From Chalara sp. BL73 (Eukaryota; Ascomycota; Leotiomycetes; Helotiales), in NCBI GenBank assembly GCA_918026815.1, contig CAKJVC010000153.1, forward strand, positions 212,849-276,848: DNA of 64,000 nucleotides, written 5' to 3'. Shown here piece by piece: positions 24,001-34,959 of the stretch. Every line of letters begins with the position of its first letter. Positions within the stretch are counted from its first letter, which is position 1. The notes beneath the pieces were generated by a model. It searched no databases. It was not told the DNA's origin and saw only the letters and a list, made by a program, of their open reading frames with translations. The position numbers and the translations under genes are program-made.

Positions 24001-25930
24001 TCGCGCTAAGGCGCCGTATGCCAAGACACCGCAATACTATCAAGAACACCGCGCTACGCTGCAGCTCAAAAGTGGGTGGCTCAGAAGGTATGTGACTGCT
24101 TGATACACCACAGGCAGCTAAATGATGGTTGTAATCGTCTAAGGAAAGAAAAGAGGAAAGAATGCGAGCAGCTAAGTAAGTATGTGGGGTGGCGATGGGA
24201 TGCCTCGATGCCTGAGGCTCTCGAAATTCGGAGGCTTATATTGGTTGTAAGGCATAAGTTGCTTTAAGCCACGAGTTGTGAGATTAAAAGTTATTTCAAA
24301 CCCTTACCGCCCAGCAAAAAATAAAATTAGCCCAACGCGTTAAGTAAACACCATGTATATCCCTAATTACTCAACCAATAATGATCCAATGACTAAAAAA
24401 CGTCGTAATACGTCAGGTGTACCCTGGAATCAACCAAAAACGAATCGGCATGAACAACCAATCGAGCGTGGTTGTGCAATTGCCAGCTCAATTGGTACGT
24501 AAAACTGTAGGCAATAAAGACCTATTGTGCTGACACAGAAAATCTATCTTTTTACAGAACGATTGCATATATACGAAAACGAATCTTAGGACGCTGCAAT
24601 AAGGATGGTGTACTCAATGGAACAAGAAGAAAGCTAATGGCTGATATTATTTATTCGGCGAATGTACTGCATTTCGGCGTACTTCGAAAACTGATACCAT
24701 TTCAACGCAGGTTGTTGAAAAAGACGATAAACTCCAGAAAAGAACGTAGAAAACTGCGGAGGAACATTGCTCAGATGTCTTCAATTCATCAAGGATTTCG
24801 ATTTCTAAAATCTATTTCAAACAACTGATGTACAATCACAGTTGTACTCGAAAGAGAACCGAATGCAAATATAAATTGACACCCGTACACAAAGAATTAC
24901 GGTTTTCGCAAGCTCGGATAATACGACGAATTCTTTTTAATACTTCTAAATATCTTGCTTTTATAAATACGGCTGCAATTCGACTGCAGAAAGATAAGAA
25001 GATCTGTATAGAAGAACCCCGACAAAAAAATATTACTTTTACGTCAAAATCAGTACAACGAAGTCAATATTTGGGTATTGTTACCTTCAGAAAACGAAAT
25101 AGATCCAGTACAATCTTTATTACAGAAATTCCAAAAGAGAAAGCTAAAACAGCGGTTCATTTAGATCGAATTAACACACATATGGAATCAAAAAGCCCGT
25201 AAACAAAGTTGGAAAACAAAAGAGAACGAAACCGCAAACAAAAATTGCTGTCGTAGATCAAAGAAAATACTCTGAAAAGAAATAATTGAAATAAAAATAG
25301 TATTGATTGGCATTGTACTGCCCGCAAATATCTCAAACCAACAGTTATACTTTGGTTCAATACATTCAAACACAAAAATAAACCAAAATTTCAACTGCTT
25401 TTCCGAGCGTCTTTCGGGTCTCCCAACCCAGAAAATGGCTATCCGAACTTCGACCAATTCGGAATAGCGTAGTTGGAATATGGTAGGATCGTTGGCTTCA
25501 GGAAGAGCATGCTCGGATATGGAATTGGCAAGCAACCTAGATTAGGTTTAGCGTCGTTCAATTAATCAACAGCACCATGCGTAAACTATTTACAGACTAT
25601 ATGGAGTTCTTTCACACATAATTTACTTATTTGCCCATCTTTTGGAGCGGCAAAGACGATATTTGTACGGTGGTTGTGCACAAATTTGCTTCGTGGCTTT
25701 CGTTCATACATCCTAATTAAGGGTGTGAAATCGCTTTTGATCTCACCGAGGATGAATCTCACCCAACAGCCAATTTCGATGTTGGTCAGCCACGTTTTTG
25801 CAACCAACTTATCCCCGCACTGGAGTCAAGTGCTGCAGGATTTGGCAGTGTACTTTATGCAAAAGGCCACTTTACCATTTAATCTCCATAAGTACGTCAA
25901 TACGCTCCAAGGCACTGATCTGCCATTTAG
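24001..25930. other. No confidently supported gene; decayed, possibly transposon-derived
   Basis: AT-rich, with several motif-less plus-strand ORFs (24637-24828, 24828-25202) rich in Lys, Arg and Ile. Lys/Arg-rich plus-strand frames broken by stops could be an old transposase, but no DDE or HTH motif can be defended. A 4-bp-scale repeat structure was not seen. Confidence 0.35.
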
Positions 25931-27272
25931 ATGATGGAGAGGCCGACACCCTCTTATTCTCGCGGGGTTTCTCATATTCGCAACGAAGCCCGTCACCCGC
26001 TTGCAAAGGCCTGCGATCAGTGTCATCGATGTAAAGTTGCCTGTAATGGCGGGCGGCCGACCTGCGACCGCTGTGCAATGAATAGTAGTGTATGTACCTA
26101 TAGCACCGGTAAACCTATTGGAAAGCCCAAAGGATCAAAGAATCGAAGTAAGTTGGAGGTTCAAATGCCAGCTACAAACAATGTCGACGCCGCCCTCCCT
26201 ACCCAGCCGCTAGCAAATGACAGTCCTAGCAAGCGGAGAATAAACGCACGAGAAAGCCCAGGAGAACACCGGCCAGTTGTGGGTACATCCGGGCTTCGTT
26301 GATATATAAGTGGAAAGAGATAGTAACGGTCTATAGCACCACAAACGACAACGATCCAGTGTTTGCCTACCATCTCCGATGAGTTTCAATAGCAGAGAGC
26401 TGGAATTTGTTGGAGAGCCGGATCTCTCGGCTGCTCCAATTAAGTCAGCCCACGCATTGGAGCAACTTGAACTTCAAAGGGGACACACCGCCACGGCACC
26501 TTCAGCACCGACTCCAGAATTCCTCAAGCTGCAATTACCACCGTTGCATCCACCAGATGTCGAGCTTGATCTTTCCTTCGACCATGACAGCGACTTCACG
26601 AACGATTGGGTTTCTAACATGGTCAGCGGCGCCGAGCACAAGGCGGCACAGGATGTATTGTTACCAGCACTGGAACATCCTTCATTCACGCCTCTGCCTT
26701 TCCCTCTGACTGGCGACTTACACATCTCAAACGAGGCGGCAAGCCGCAAAACTCCCGTTGAGAGCCCGCAGGGTTCGAATGGCGCGAACCATGTAGGCCC
26801 TAGGTGCGCGTGTACCACCGACTTGCTCGCAATCATACCGGAGCTCCAGCGATACTCAACGGAGCGTAGCAAGCTCTCTGTCGACGAAGTTTTGCGGCTG
26901 ACACGCCGCGGCACCTCTGCTATCTCAAACCATCTCGATTGCCACTACACGATGACTGACGCATCCCAGACACCCTTTCTCGCTTGCATATTCGTCTTCA
27001 TGCAAGTTGCCGCTTGCTATGCTTTCCTCCGCAGATCGTTGGAAGATCCTGTGTACCAAAACCAGCTACCTGTGTCGGTAGGTGGGTTGACTATCGAAGA
27101 CGATGAGACGCAGCGTCATATGGTTAATGTGTTATTGGATGCCGAGATCCGCAAGACTGTAACTCTAAATACGAGGCTGGAAGAACAGGGTCTTCAGCTA
27201 CAGATGGCGTCCAATGCCTTGCCTTGTGAGCCATTGCTTTTGTCTGTTCGACAAGAGCTAGACAGAGCATGA
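25931..27272 (+). CDS. Zn2Cys6 transcription factor, AflR-like; exon junction unresolved
   Basis: The first open segment (25931-26302) carries a binuclear zinc cluster, CX2CX6CX6CX2CX6C, at residues ~28-55 (CDQCHRCKVAC, then CDRC and SSVC). It is followed by a basic linker, GKPIGKPKGSKNRSK, as in AflR-type pathway regulators. The second open segment runs from about 26337 to 27272. It carries an AflR-like C-terminal region with CACTTDLLAIIPELQRYS, LDCHYTMTDASQTPFLACIF and paired cysteines. A GTAAGT donor at 26148 and a GTACAT donor at 26283 are available, but every in-frame acceptor is poor (best 26397). So either an unusual intron or a frameshift separates the parts. It opens the UstY block and is the obvious candidate for its pathway-specific activator. 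Confidence 0.7.
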
Positions 27273-28411
27273 GAGTAGCGAGGACCGTTGGAAATTCGTC
27301 CTTGGACTCCATACATCGTTTAAAACTAAAGATAAAAAACACAAGATATCAGGGAGGGTGTGACTACAACTCGGCCATCGAGCTTCCTTCTAAAACTGAC
27401 ATGCACAGTACATCATATACTGGCTACTTATATCGGATATGTGCCATTTTGGTATGGCGTAACGAATGCCGCCTTTTCCATTCGTTTATCTTTAGCTAGC
27501 ATTTATATTAGCTAGCACCTTAGACGCTGTTGGCTGTAGATTGCCGGCACGGACCATAGACATAAAAAAAGATATACGACACTAAACAACCGCGCAGAGG
27601 TCTAATAGAATCCTCAACGATTATTTGACTCTAACCCGTGCATACTACCTAACTTAACGTTTACAGTTGATGAAAATATGGTCTACTACCCCTTATGTAA
27701 ACAGTAGTCAGATATAAGCTATCTTACTTCATATATTCAACTTATTCATATAACAAGGTTTGATCACTCGCTTGACTCCGGCAACCGCCATTACAGGTAA
27801 AAAAGCCACTAAACTCCGGAAGAAGCTTCTGTATGACACAGCTCGAATAGTACTGCTGCTCTGGCCTTGGTGCTACCGCCTTCTTCTCTTGCTCTCAGCT
27901 TTGGATAGTCTTCTATCAGCTAAGAATATGCAATGAGACGGCTAGCGTGAGCCATGTGTCACCACTTGAGAAGAATCGCTGAATACTGCTGAATTCGGTA
28001 CGGACAATTTCCTCAGGACGCTCTAAAAACGGCTGCTCGCTTACCAATCACACTAGCGTTAACCCCGCAGCTTTGCTCTATACTGTACGATACAAGCATT
28101 GGGAATTCCCGCTAAGGCTTCTGTGGCGGCTTGGCTTAGCCGTTACGAATAAAAAGAATTCAAGTAGAGAAGTAACAGTGTTGGATTAGGAGGATTAGAC
28201 CTCGCGATTCTAGATACATAATAGCTTGCTGCTAGTCCTAATGGGAAGTCACCCCGATTGATCTGTTTACCCTCTTAATTACTTCTGGGAACAAACAAGC
28301 TATACTCTTATAACTTAAGAAACAAGCTCTTTTTGGGTTTCTCCAGAGCTATAAACACCTATAAGCGCCATGTATGGTGACGAGAAATATGTAGGTGTTC
28401 CGCAGCAACCT
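27273..28411. other. Intergenic; no supported gene
   Basis: No ORF with a motif on either strand. It lies between the 3' ends of the regulator (+) and the repeat-peptide gene (-), i.e. a convergent intergenic region, unusually long for this cluster. Confidence 0.5.
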
Positions 28412-28822
28412 CTATGCTCGCTGCAGCTTGGCTTGTAACTTGGCATCAACATCACGCTGAAGCTTGGCATCAACATCACGCTGAAGCTTGGCATCAACAT
28501 CACGCTGAAGCTTGGCATCAACATCACGCTGAAGCTTGGCGCCGACATCACGTTGGAGCTTGGCGTCGACATCACGTTGGAGCTTGGCGTCGACATCACG
28601 TTGAAGCTTAGCTTGTAACTTAGCATCGACATCTCGTCCGGCCTTTCCTGATAGGAATCCTAGGTACTCATGTGCTGCGTCGATGTCGCGCTGAAGCTTG
28701 GCAGCAGGTGCTGCTCAAGTCAGCATTGTACGTAAAGAAGGAAAAGAATACTAACCAGTATGTGGGAATGCCATAGAGCCAGCCACAACGGCGGCAACAA
28801 CAGTGGCGACATTGAATCTCAT
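28412..28822 (-). CDS. Small secreted octapeptide-repeat protein; candidate RiPP precursor
   Basis: Exon 1 is 28822-28756 and exon 2 is 28710-28412; a 45-nt intron (GTTAGT, branch CTGAC, acceptor GAGCAG with a 3-nt-shifted alternative) joins them into 121 aa. Residues 1-18 (MRFNVATVVAAVVAGSMA) are a classic signal peptide. Residues 27-34 are a first imperfect unit, KLQRDIDA. Residues 36-47 hold HEYLGFLSGKAG, the only Tyr and the only Phe after position 19. Residues 57-112 are seven back-to-back units of KLQRDVDA (one with G for the second D), and the protein ends KLQAKLQRA. The other two minus frames and the plus strand are also open, a by-product of the 24-bp period. Signal peptide plus repeats amid UstY and peptidase genes is the layout of ustiloxin/phomopsin-type precursors. 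However, no KR sites are present and the aromatic core-like segment occurs once. Confidence 0.7.
28442..28609 (-). repeat. Seven tandem 24-bp repeats encoding KLQRDV(D/G)A
   Basis: Exactly 7 x 24 bp, in frame. The four distal units are identical at the nucleotide level (AAGCTTCAGCGTGATGTTGAT then GCC). The three proximal ones form a second sequence type using CTC/CAA/GTC/GAC codons. Two homogeneous blocks point to recent amplification or gene conversion. Confidence 0.9.
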
Positions 28823-29544
28823 AGTGAGCGATGAATAACAGGAGTTCGTATTACGATGGTAAGGTGATTGTGGTCTAATAAAGATTTACAATAATGGTAG
28901 AATATGAGCTCTTGTCTAGTTAGTAACCCTTTTCTTTATTCATACGTTATTATAAGCTGGACTATGTGAGTGTGATGCCAGCCAATTCGGAGAGGGATAA
29001 TTGGGCGCATAAGCGTACAATGAGACAGTGATGGAGGGTGAACTTCCGGGGAAAGTTAGGACAACAAGTATTGCGAGGCTGCACTATCTTGTCCGGTCTC
29101 TTCAACCTCCGAGAAATACTACGGCCGCCCCTGGTCAAACACGAGCTATGTCCGGATGGCTCTAATTCCTGCGCCCAGAGATCGCAGGACTTGATGAGTT
29201 AATTCGGTAGCTTGTGGTAGTAGATCAGCGGCAGTAAAAAGGCCGCGGAGGCTGATATGACTTTAGAATGGGGGAGGGATGGTATGTGTAGGTTAGAGAG
29301 AGGAATAAAGTGTACATAGTGCAGGAAACCATTAGAGACCAACTATCAAAAGAGGAGTTGAGAAAGAAATTCTATTGTATATAGATATAGAGGGTAAGGT
29401 ACAAGGTGTACTCAGGTGGTCATTTTAGGAGATTAATGTTTAGGGCGGGGTTGGGCACATCCTTTCAACCTACTCAAATTTGAAAGAAACTTAGAAAGCT
29501 TCAGTTCGTGACCTGTTATGGCAATCCGTCAATCCATCTTTCTA
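28823..29544. other. Upstream region of the repeat-peptide gene; no other gene
   Basis: It should hold the promoter of the minus-strand repeat-peptide gene. No convincing additional ORF. TTCGGAGAGG near 28986 and CTTCCGGGGAAAG near 29044 are CGG/CCG-containing stretches of the sort C6 factors bind, but single short matches carry little weight. Confidence 0.4.
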
Positions 29545-30240
29545 TCAACGCTTTAAGTCAATCATTGATTTTCCACATTTCTTACGACCTGACGCGTTAT
29601 CTTCATTCTCCTGTTCAGGCCCTTCCCCTGATTTCATCACTTTAACAATCGTCTGCTTTAGCACTTCACACCTCTCTATAGCACCCTTCCTCCACACATT
29701 AGCTAGTTTGTAGGCCGCCTCCATTATTGGTACACCGCTCTCCTTCCCACTAGCCAATTCCACCTAATCCATTTCGGCCGTCGTAAAAATATGAATATCT
29801 GGTTTAATAATCCTTTTACTTTCATCATCTAACGTTCCGGCCCTCGCAAAGGTTATCCAAGCCGCCATCGTCGTATAGAATTATGTAACATGTTGGATAT
29901 CAGGCTATCACTTGGCCGTCAGCAAAGGCAGTAGGTGTATTAATAGGTACCAACTTAGTCTTATAGAGGTAATACGGAGGTTTGTCGCTTCAATAATGGG
30001 GTTTAGGACAAAGGCACTACCGGTTTCACGCTCGCACCCCATTGCAGTGGCAACAATTTGTGCAGAGAAAAGGGGTAAGAACTTCATACGTGATGGCCTT
30101 GCATGTGCAATAACCCTTGAGGGGTCACGAGGTGTCAGTTGCAATTGCAAAAAGTCGAATAATAGGAGTGTTTCAGCAATAGCGAGCTTGATATCAAAAT
30201 GCATACCAAGTCATTGCAATTGCTGTAGTTCCAATTTTAG
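29545..30240 (-). pseudogene. GFA/CENP-V-type zinc enzyme pseudogene
   Basis: Minus-strand pieces in different frames spell out a glutathione-dependent formaldehyde-activating (GFA) domain. Around 30055 one frame gives NCCHCN. The adjacent frame gives CERETGSAFVLNPIIEATN, i.e. the CCHC...C-x-RETGSAF zinc segment split by a frameshift. Near 29890 CPTC remains as CYxxC-like PTCY after a TGA. ITFARAGTLDDESKR, DIHIFTT, then a stop and VELASGKESGVPIMEAAYKL form the C-terminal part, ending after KVWR-like NVWRKGAIERCEVLK. At least two frameshifts and two in-frame stops make it non-functional. It sits inside the UstY block and may be a dead former member or a bystander. Confidence 0.6.
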
Positions 30241-30628
30241 TTAGCATAGCTCTGGATCCTTATCCACCCGACTTATTTCATACGTCGAAACTAGTTTTCT
30301 GTTGAACATGCCGGATTTACTATCTGATTTGTCTCCCCTACCCCCTGATACTAGATGCTCTTAGCCACTCCGCATTATCCCTAGTTACTCTAACCTTAGT
30401 ACATGCATCATATATAGGCTGGCATTGCCACCGGCCGGTGAGAATGGTCAGGTTGGGGTTATGTAGCATGAAATTTCGGAGGCTGATAGAGGGTGCGCAT
30501 TTCGCGGGCCGACCACGCATGCTCCATTCGTTCTCGTCTCCGCCCATTGTTGCTCCTTCGCAGTTGGTGGCTCACTCTTTAATTTTGGCTACTGCTTGTG
30601 TTGCATCCTTCCAAATTCTTACAGCACC

Positions 30629-31351
30629 ATGGAGTTTGCATATTTTCTCAGGTCGAGCACTTCACGATATGCAGCCGTGTCAAAAGATGACGATGCAGAA
30701 GACTTCCCCCCCCCTTTAGGGCTGCAACGTGCGTGGTTCCCACCCTCGAAAGCCCGCGTAATTCTTTCGCACGCCGGGACATTCGCTCTTGCAGTTCTTC
30801 TTTCGACAGCGGTTTTCCTAATGGCCCAACCGACTTTATTCAAGACAACCTCCTCAGAACTAAGGACAAAACACTTGCACTGTGGCAACTCAACGGCAGA
30901 AGCTCGGGCACTAGATTGTGTCTTCGATGTCCTCACGAACATGTGGGTTCCAGAGTTGTGCTGGGATAGAGAAGGCACAGAGGAGTTCATGCGCATAGCA
31001 CCATGGCAGGGCCACGATATGCAGGACGGTAGCCGCCTCCTGACGCTCGAAGAGATGTCGGAACGTGTGGGGAAAGATCCGCTGAAACCAGATCTCACAT
31101 CGCCGCCGTACTGGACGCCATTGCGCGAGCATGTTATCCACTGCGCTTTGATGTGGCAGCGGCAGCATCGGGGATTTATGAGTGGGTATGCGAAGAAGCT
31201 GGATTTCCATTCACTGAGTTACCAGCATACGTTGCATTGCTCAACTAGCCTGGTGAAGATGGCGGGTGCGGGGGATGAGCTGCCGGATCCATTGGATAAG
31301 ATAGCAATCAGGACGTGGGTTGGATTTTCGGAGTGTGACGTAGAGGTATGA
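30629..31351 (+). CDS. UstYa-family (DUF3328) protein 1
   Basis: 240 aa, single exon. The start is placed at the ATG in CACCATGG (30629), not the non-conserved in-frame ATG 33 nt upstream. One TM anchor at residues ~48-67 follows a cytosolic acidic N-tail (DDDAED). The lumenal domain has LHCGNSTAEARALDCVFDVL, ELCWDREGTEEF, and the two diagnostic motifs HVIHC (168-172) and HTLHC (200-204). UstYa-family proteins are membrane-anchored, probably copper-dependent oxidases; in ustiloxin, phomopsin and asperipin biosynthesis they cyclise or otherwise modify precursor peptides. This is the copy nearest the repeat-peptide gene (1.8 kb). It appears intact. Confidence 0.9.
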   Translation: MEFAYFLRSSTSRYAAVSKDDDAEDFPPPLGLQRAWFPPSKARVILSHAGTFALAVLLSTAVFLMAQPTLFKTTSSELRTKHLHCGNSTAEARALDCVFDVLTNMWVPELCWDREGTEEFMRIAPWQGHDMQDGSRLLTLEEMSERVGKDPLKPDLTSPPYWTPLREHVIHCALMWQRQHRGFMSGYAKKLDFHSLSYQHTLHCSTSLVKMAGAGDELPDPLDKIAIRTWVGFSECDVEV

Positions 31352-32544
31352 TAGATTCAAGCGACTTATAAAATAATGCAAATAAAACTCGTGTTCGAAA
31401 ATACTCTTCCGTATTTTCGTGATAGCTAAATTTTGCGCATACTTCTATGGAAATTGCGTGGAAGCGCGATCTTATCCGCCCTAATTAAGCCTTATATTAA
31501 TTAACATAAAAAAGAAGTGGGAAACGTATTCTATAGCTATAGTGTTGTTACCACCACCGCGGCGAAATCATAATTAGGGCTCAAATAGCTTGATTTTAGT
31601 TCTCGAGAATTTTATTGTGCAAAAATTGCAAGTCTTTTTTTAAATATAAAATAAAGCGGTTTTTCATATTGAACTTAATTCGAGTAGTATATTATAATAG
31701 TAAGTCTATTTACTAGCTTATGTCTCTTCTAAACATTTAAAAATATTGTTTATGAATGCTACTAAAAAAGATATTTACTTGGGTTCATGCAAAATTTCGT
31801 GGAATCGCCAATTTCTGAGAAATTATGAAGCATTTTTATTACTGAATTTATTGCTACTAAAGAAGACTTATAAGAATTCTGAAGGTTTCCGTAAAGGATA
31901 TAAAGTTACAAATGATGGGAAATTGAGCGCAATAACAGAGAGGTACGCGGTATTCATACATTAATATCCAGACCTGTAACCTCCTATAGTAAAGTTGTAC
32001 AGCTGTCACTTAAGCCCCTTCTGAAAGATATCCTGACTGCACAGCCTGTAATTCTGTAGGGTTGCTATTAGCCCACTGTAAGTTAGGCAATAAGCCTGGC
32101 CTATCGGCTTCCTAACCTTTTGGCCCCATGTACCAAAAAGTCTGATGAATACTTGAGTTGTCTTTAAAAAAAAGAAGGTTCGAAGTAAAAACTCAAAATT
32201 GATTCTGAGTGAAGGGTTACGATATAGCAGATATTAGAAGACGGGATGGATAATGGATTCTTTATCCAGCATGGCCACCAGAGCAGTGTGTCCGGAAGAG
32301 GGTGAGTTATTCACCATGAGTGGATCCATCCAAATATGCTGCTTTGCCTGTCGGCGGTCTCATTTAGTTTAGAGCATCCAGAGTATGCCAGAGTCTCTGC
32401 TGGGCGCACTTCGCATGACCCCGCATCTTACCAAGAAACTCCAACAAGTGGGATCTTGTTATTATATTACCTTGATCGCATTCCATCACAACTCCGTCGT
32501 AATCGCAGATCCACCAATTAATTAGTGTCTGGCCATCTGAAAAT
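31352..32544. other. Intergenic with peptidase promoter; no supported gene
   Basis: AT-rich, with a 72-aa motif-less ORF (31746-31964 +). The last 250 bp precede the M3 peptidase start and include the 13-bp motif listed separately. Confidence 0.45.
32406..32418. promoter_or_regulatory. Candidate shared promoter motif GCACTTCGCATGA (copy 1)
   Basis: It lies 127 bp upstream of the M3 peptidase start. The identical 13-mer recurs at 46406-46418 in the divergent promoter of UstY protein 5 and the acyltransferase, where a 12-base near-copy lies 21 bp away. A single 13-mer pair is expected by chance several times in a window this size; only its positions make it interesting. Confidence 0.3.
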
Positions 32545-34959
32545 ATGCTCACTTCCCTTCCTCCCTTTCGTCTAAGTCTCTTAGTTATTTGCTTCTTTCT
32601 CGGTACCTCTGCAATTCTGATTTTCCTCATCGTTGGAGCAGGTCGTATACCTCTGTTCACCCATTTACAACCTGACTACCTCCCCTTCACTCGACCTGGT
32701 CATACCGTTATATCAAAGCCATTCCGGACGCCCCCTCAAGCGCCTCCCAGTTTTACCGCGACCGCGGCATCGCTCATAGACGATGCAAATGCTCTCTGCG
32801 ATCAGACGCGAAGGCTGCTTGACAAGATCGCTGCGGATGTCACTCCCGAGACTGCCAGATTCACGGATGTGCTCCAGCCTCTGGCGGAGGATGAGGATGC
32901 AGTAACATTGAAAAATCGAATTATTGCTTTTTACCAAGTCGTGTCGACAGATACTCAACTTCGAGATGCATCGTCCAAAGCTAAGGAGTTGATAGATAAT
33001 GCAAGGATTGAAGCTTATATGCGTGAGGATATCTTCAAGTTAGTAGATGCAGTGTATAAGAAAGGAGAGAAACTTGACCCAGAGAGCCAGAGACTGTTAG
33101 AGAAGGAAAGAAAGAGTTATATCCGGAACGGATTAGGTATACCAGCAGGGCCAGACAGAGATCGATTCACGGAGATCAAGAAAAGGTTGTCTTTGATTAC
33201 AATCGAATTTAAGAAGAATCTCAACGAGGAGAATGGCGGGGTGTGGTTTTCAAGGAAAGAATTGAAGGGAGTGCAAGAGGATGTTCTCGTAGGTTTGGAC
33301 AGAGGGACAGGCGAGAACGAAGGGAAACTAAGGCTCTCTTTTGAACATACTGATTTCTACCCTGCAATGAAGTTTGCGCTGGATTCAGAGACAAGAAAGA
33401 AGCTTTTCATAGCGAATGAGAATAAAGTATGTTCCACAGTACCAGCATCGCCCCCCTTAGCATTTTCATGTTCCCTATTTACTGACTTCTCAGTGCAACA
33501 ATAATATCCCCCTCTTTAAAGAGGCAATTATTCTCCGTGACGAAGCTGCTAGACTACTTGGATATCCTAATCATGCAACATTCCGACTGGAAGATAAGAT
33601 GGCCAAGAATCCAGAGACAGTTAATCATTTTCTTGAAGATTTAAGAGCCCAACTTACGCCTATTAAGGAAAAAGAGGTTCAACATCTTAAATGGATTAAG
33701 AAAAACGATTTAGAAGCTCGTGGTTTAGAGACCTATGACGGCAGATATTCTCTCTGGGATTATTTTTTTTACAACCGGGTGATGATCGAAAAAGAGTTTT
33801 CTATTGACGAGCAGAAAATAGCTGAATACTTTCCCTTGCAATCAACAATTGAGGGGATGTTAACAATTTTTGAGAAGTTATTTGGACTTGAGTTTATAGG
33901 AATTGATGGCGAAGAGCGAACCAGGCTCGCAGGTATGGCTGACTTTTAGAATCTAGCCTGGCGTTTATCGTTTACATAGAAACTAACTCTATAGGAACTG
34001 GGAAAGGGGAAGACATCACCTGGCACGAAGATGTCAAGATTTTTGCTGTATGGGATGACGAAGAAGAAGGGAGTGCATTTGTTGGCTACCTCTACATGGA
34101 TCTTCATCCTCGACAAGGTAAATTCGGACACGCAGCAAACTTCTCTCTTCAGCCAGGCTACTCTAATAGAATACGTCGCTATCCAGCCACGGCACTTGTA
34201 TGCAATTTTTCCAAACCAACACCCACCAAGCCCTCCCTCCTTAAACACGATGAAATTGTGTTACTCTTCCACGAACTGGGCCACGGAATCCATGATCTAG
34301 TTAGCCGTACAAAATACTCCCGTTTCCACGGCACAGCTGTCGTTGAGGATTTTGTCGAAGCGCCGAGTCAGATGCTTGAGAACTGGTGTTGGGCTCCTTT
34401 GCAACTTAAGAGCTTGAGTCATCATTACCAAACTGGTAAACCGATCCCGGATGATTTACTTGCAAAACAAATCTCTGTGAAGTACGTTAACAATGCAATT
34501 ATCAGTCTTCGCCAATTGCATTACGGAATTTATGATATGATAATCCATACGCCATCTTCCCACTCAGCGGCTGAATCACTTAATCTCTCTGTCTTATACA
34601 ACGAACTTCGTACACAAATCATGGGGTTGAATGGGCTGGAAGACCTAGGACTGCAGAGTAATTGGGGAAACGGACAAGCGACGTTTGGCCATCTGATTAG
34701 CGGGTATGATGCAGGGTACTATGGGTATTTGAGCAGTCAGGTTTATAGCACAGATATGTTCTATAGTGCTTTTAAGAATAATAATTTGATAGATAGGAAG
34801 GAGGGAAGAAGGTATAGACATATGGTATTAGAAAAGGGGGGCAGTCAGGATGAATTGAAGACGCTAGTAGATTTCCTAGGAAGGGAGCCAAGTGCAGAGA
34901 TGTTTTATAAGGATTTAGGTTTAAAAACAAGTAACAAGATAGCAACTAAAATATGGTAA
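32545..34959 (+). CDS. M3-family zinc metallopeptidase (thimet oligopeptidase type) with N-terminal membrane anchor
   Basis: Exons 32545-33426, 33494-33932 and 33995-34959 give 761 aa; introns are GTATGT...TCAG (67 nt, phase 0) and GTATGG...ATAG (62 nt, phase 1). Landmarks: FYPAMKFALDSETRKKLF, YFPLQSTIEGMLTIFEKLFG, GYLYMDLHPRQGKFGHAANF, the zinc site FHELGHGIHDL (HELGH at 533-537), and FVEAPSQMLENW supplying the third ligand Glu. It ends with the usual LGREPSAEMFYKDLGLK. All catalytic residues are present. Unlike cytosolic thimet oligopeptidases it begins with a strong hydrophobic segment (LSLLVICFFLGTSAILIFLIV), so it should enter the secretory pathway, where a signal-peptide-bearing precursor would travel. 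Oligopeptidases of this family cut short peptides (<20 residues), fitting trimming of excised precursor pieces. That role is inference. Confidence 0.9.

Noticed and set aside
24001..25540. Degraded Tc1/mariner transposase next to the TIR element
   Set aside because: Lys/Arg-rich broken frames are suggestive but no DDE, HTH or TIR evidence ties them to the element.
28414..28611. Plus-strand ORF with WHQHHAEA repeats (His/Trp-rich) and the minus-strand ORF with PSFSVMLM repeats
   Set aside because: Any 24-bp tandem repeat without stops opens several frames. Only the minus-strand frame giving KLQRDVDA connects by a good intron to a signal peptide.
28430..28620. CRISPR-like array
   Set aside because: The 24-bp units are contiguous without spacers, lie in an open reading frame, and the organism is a eukaryote.
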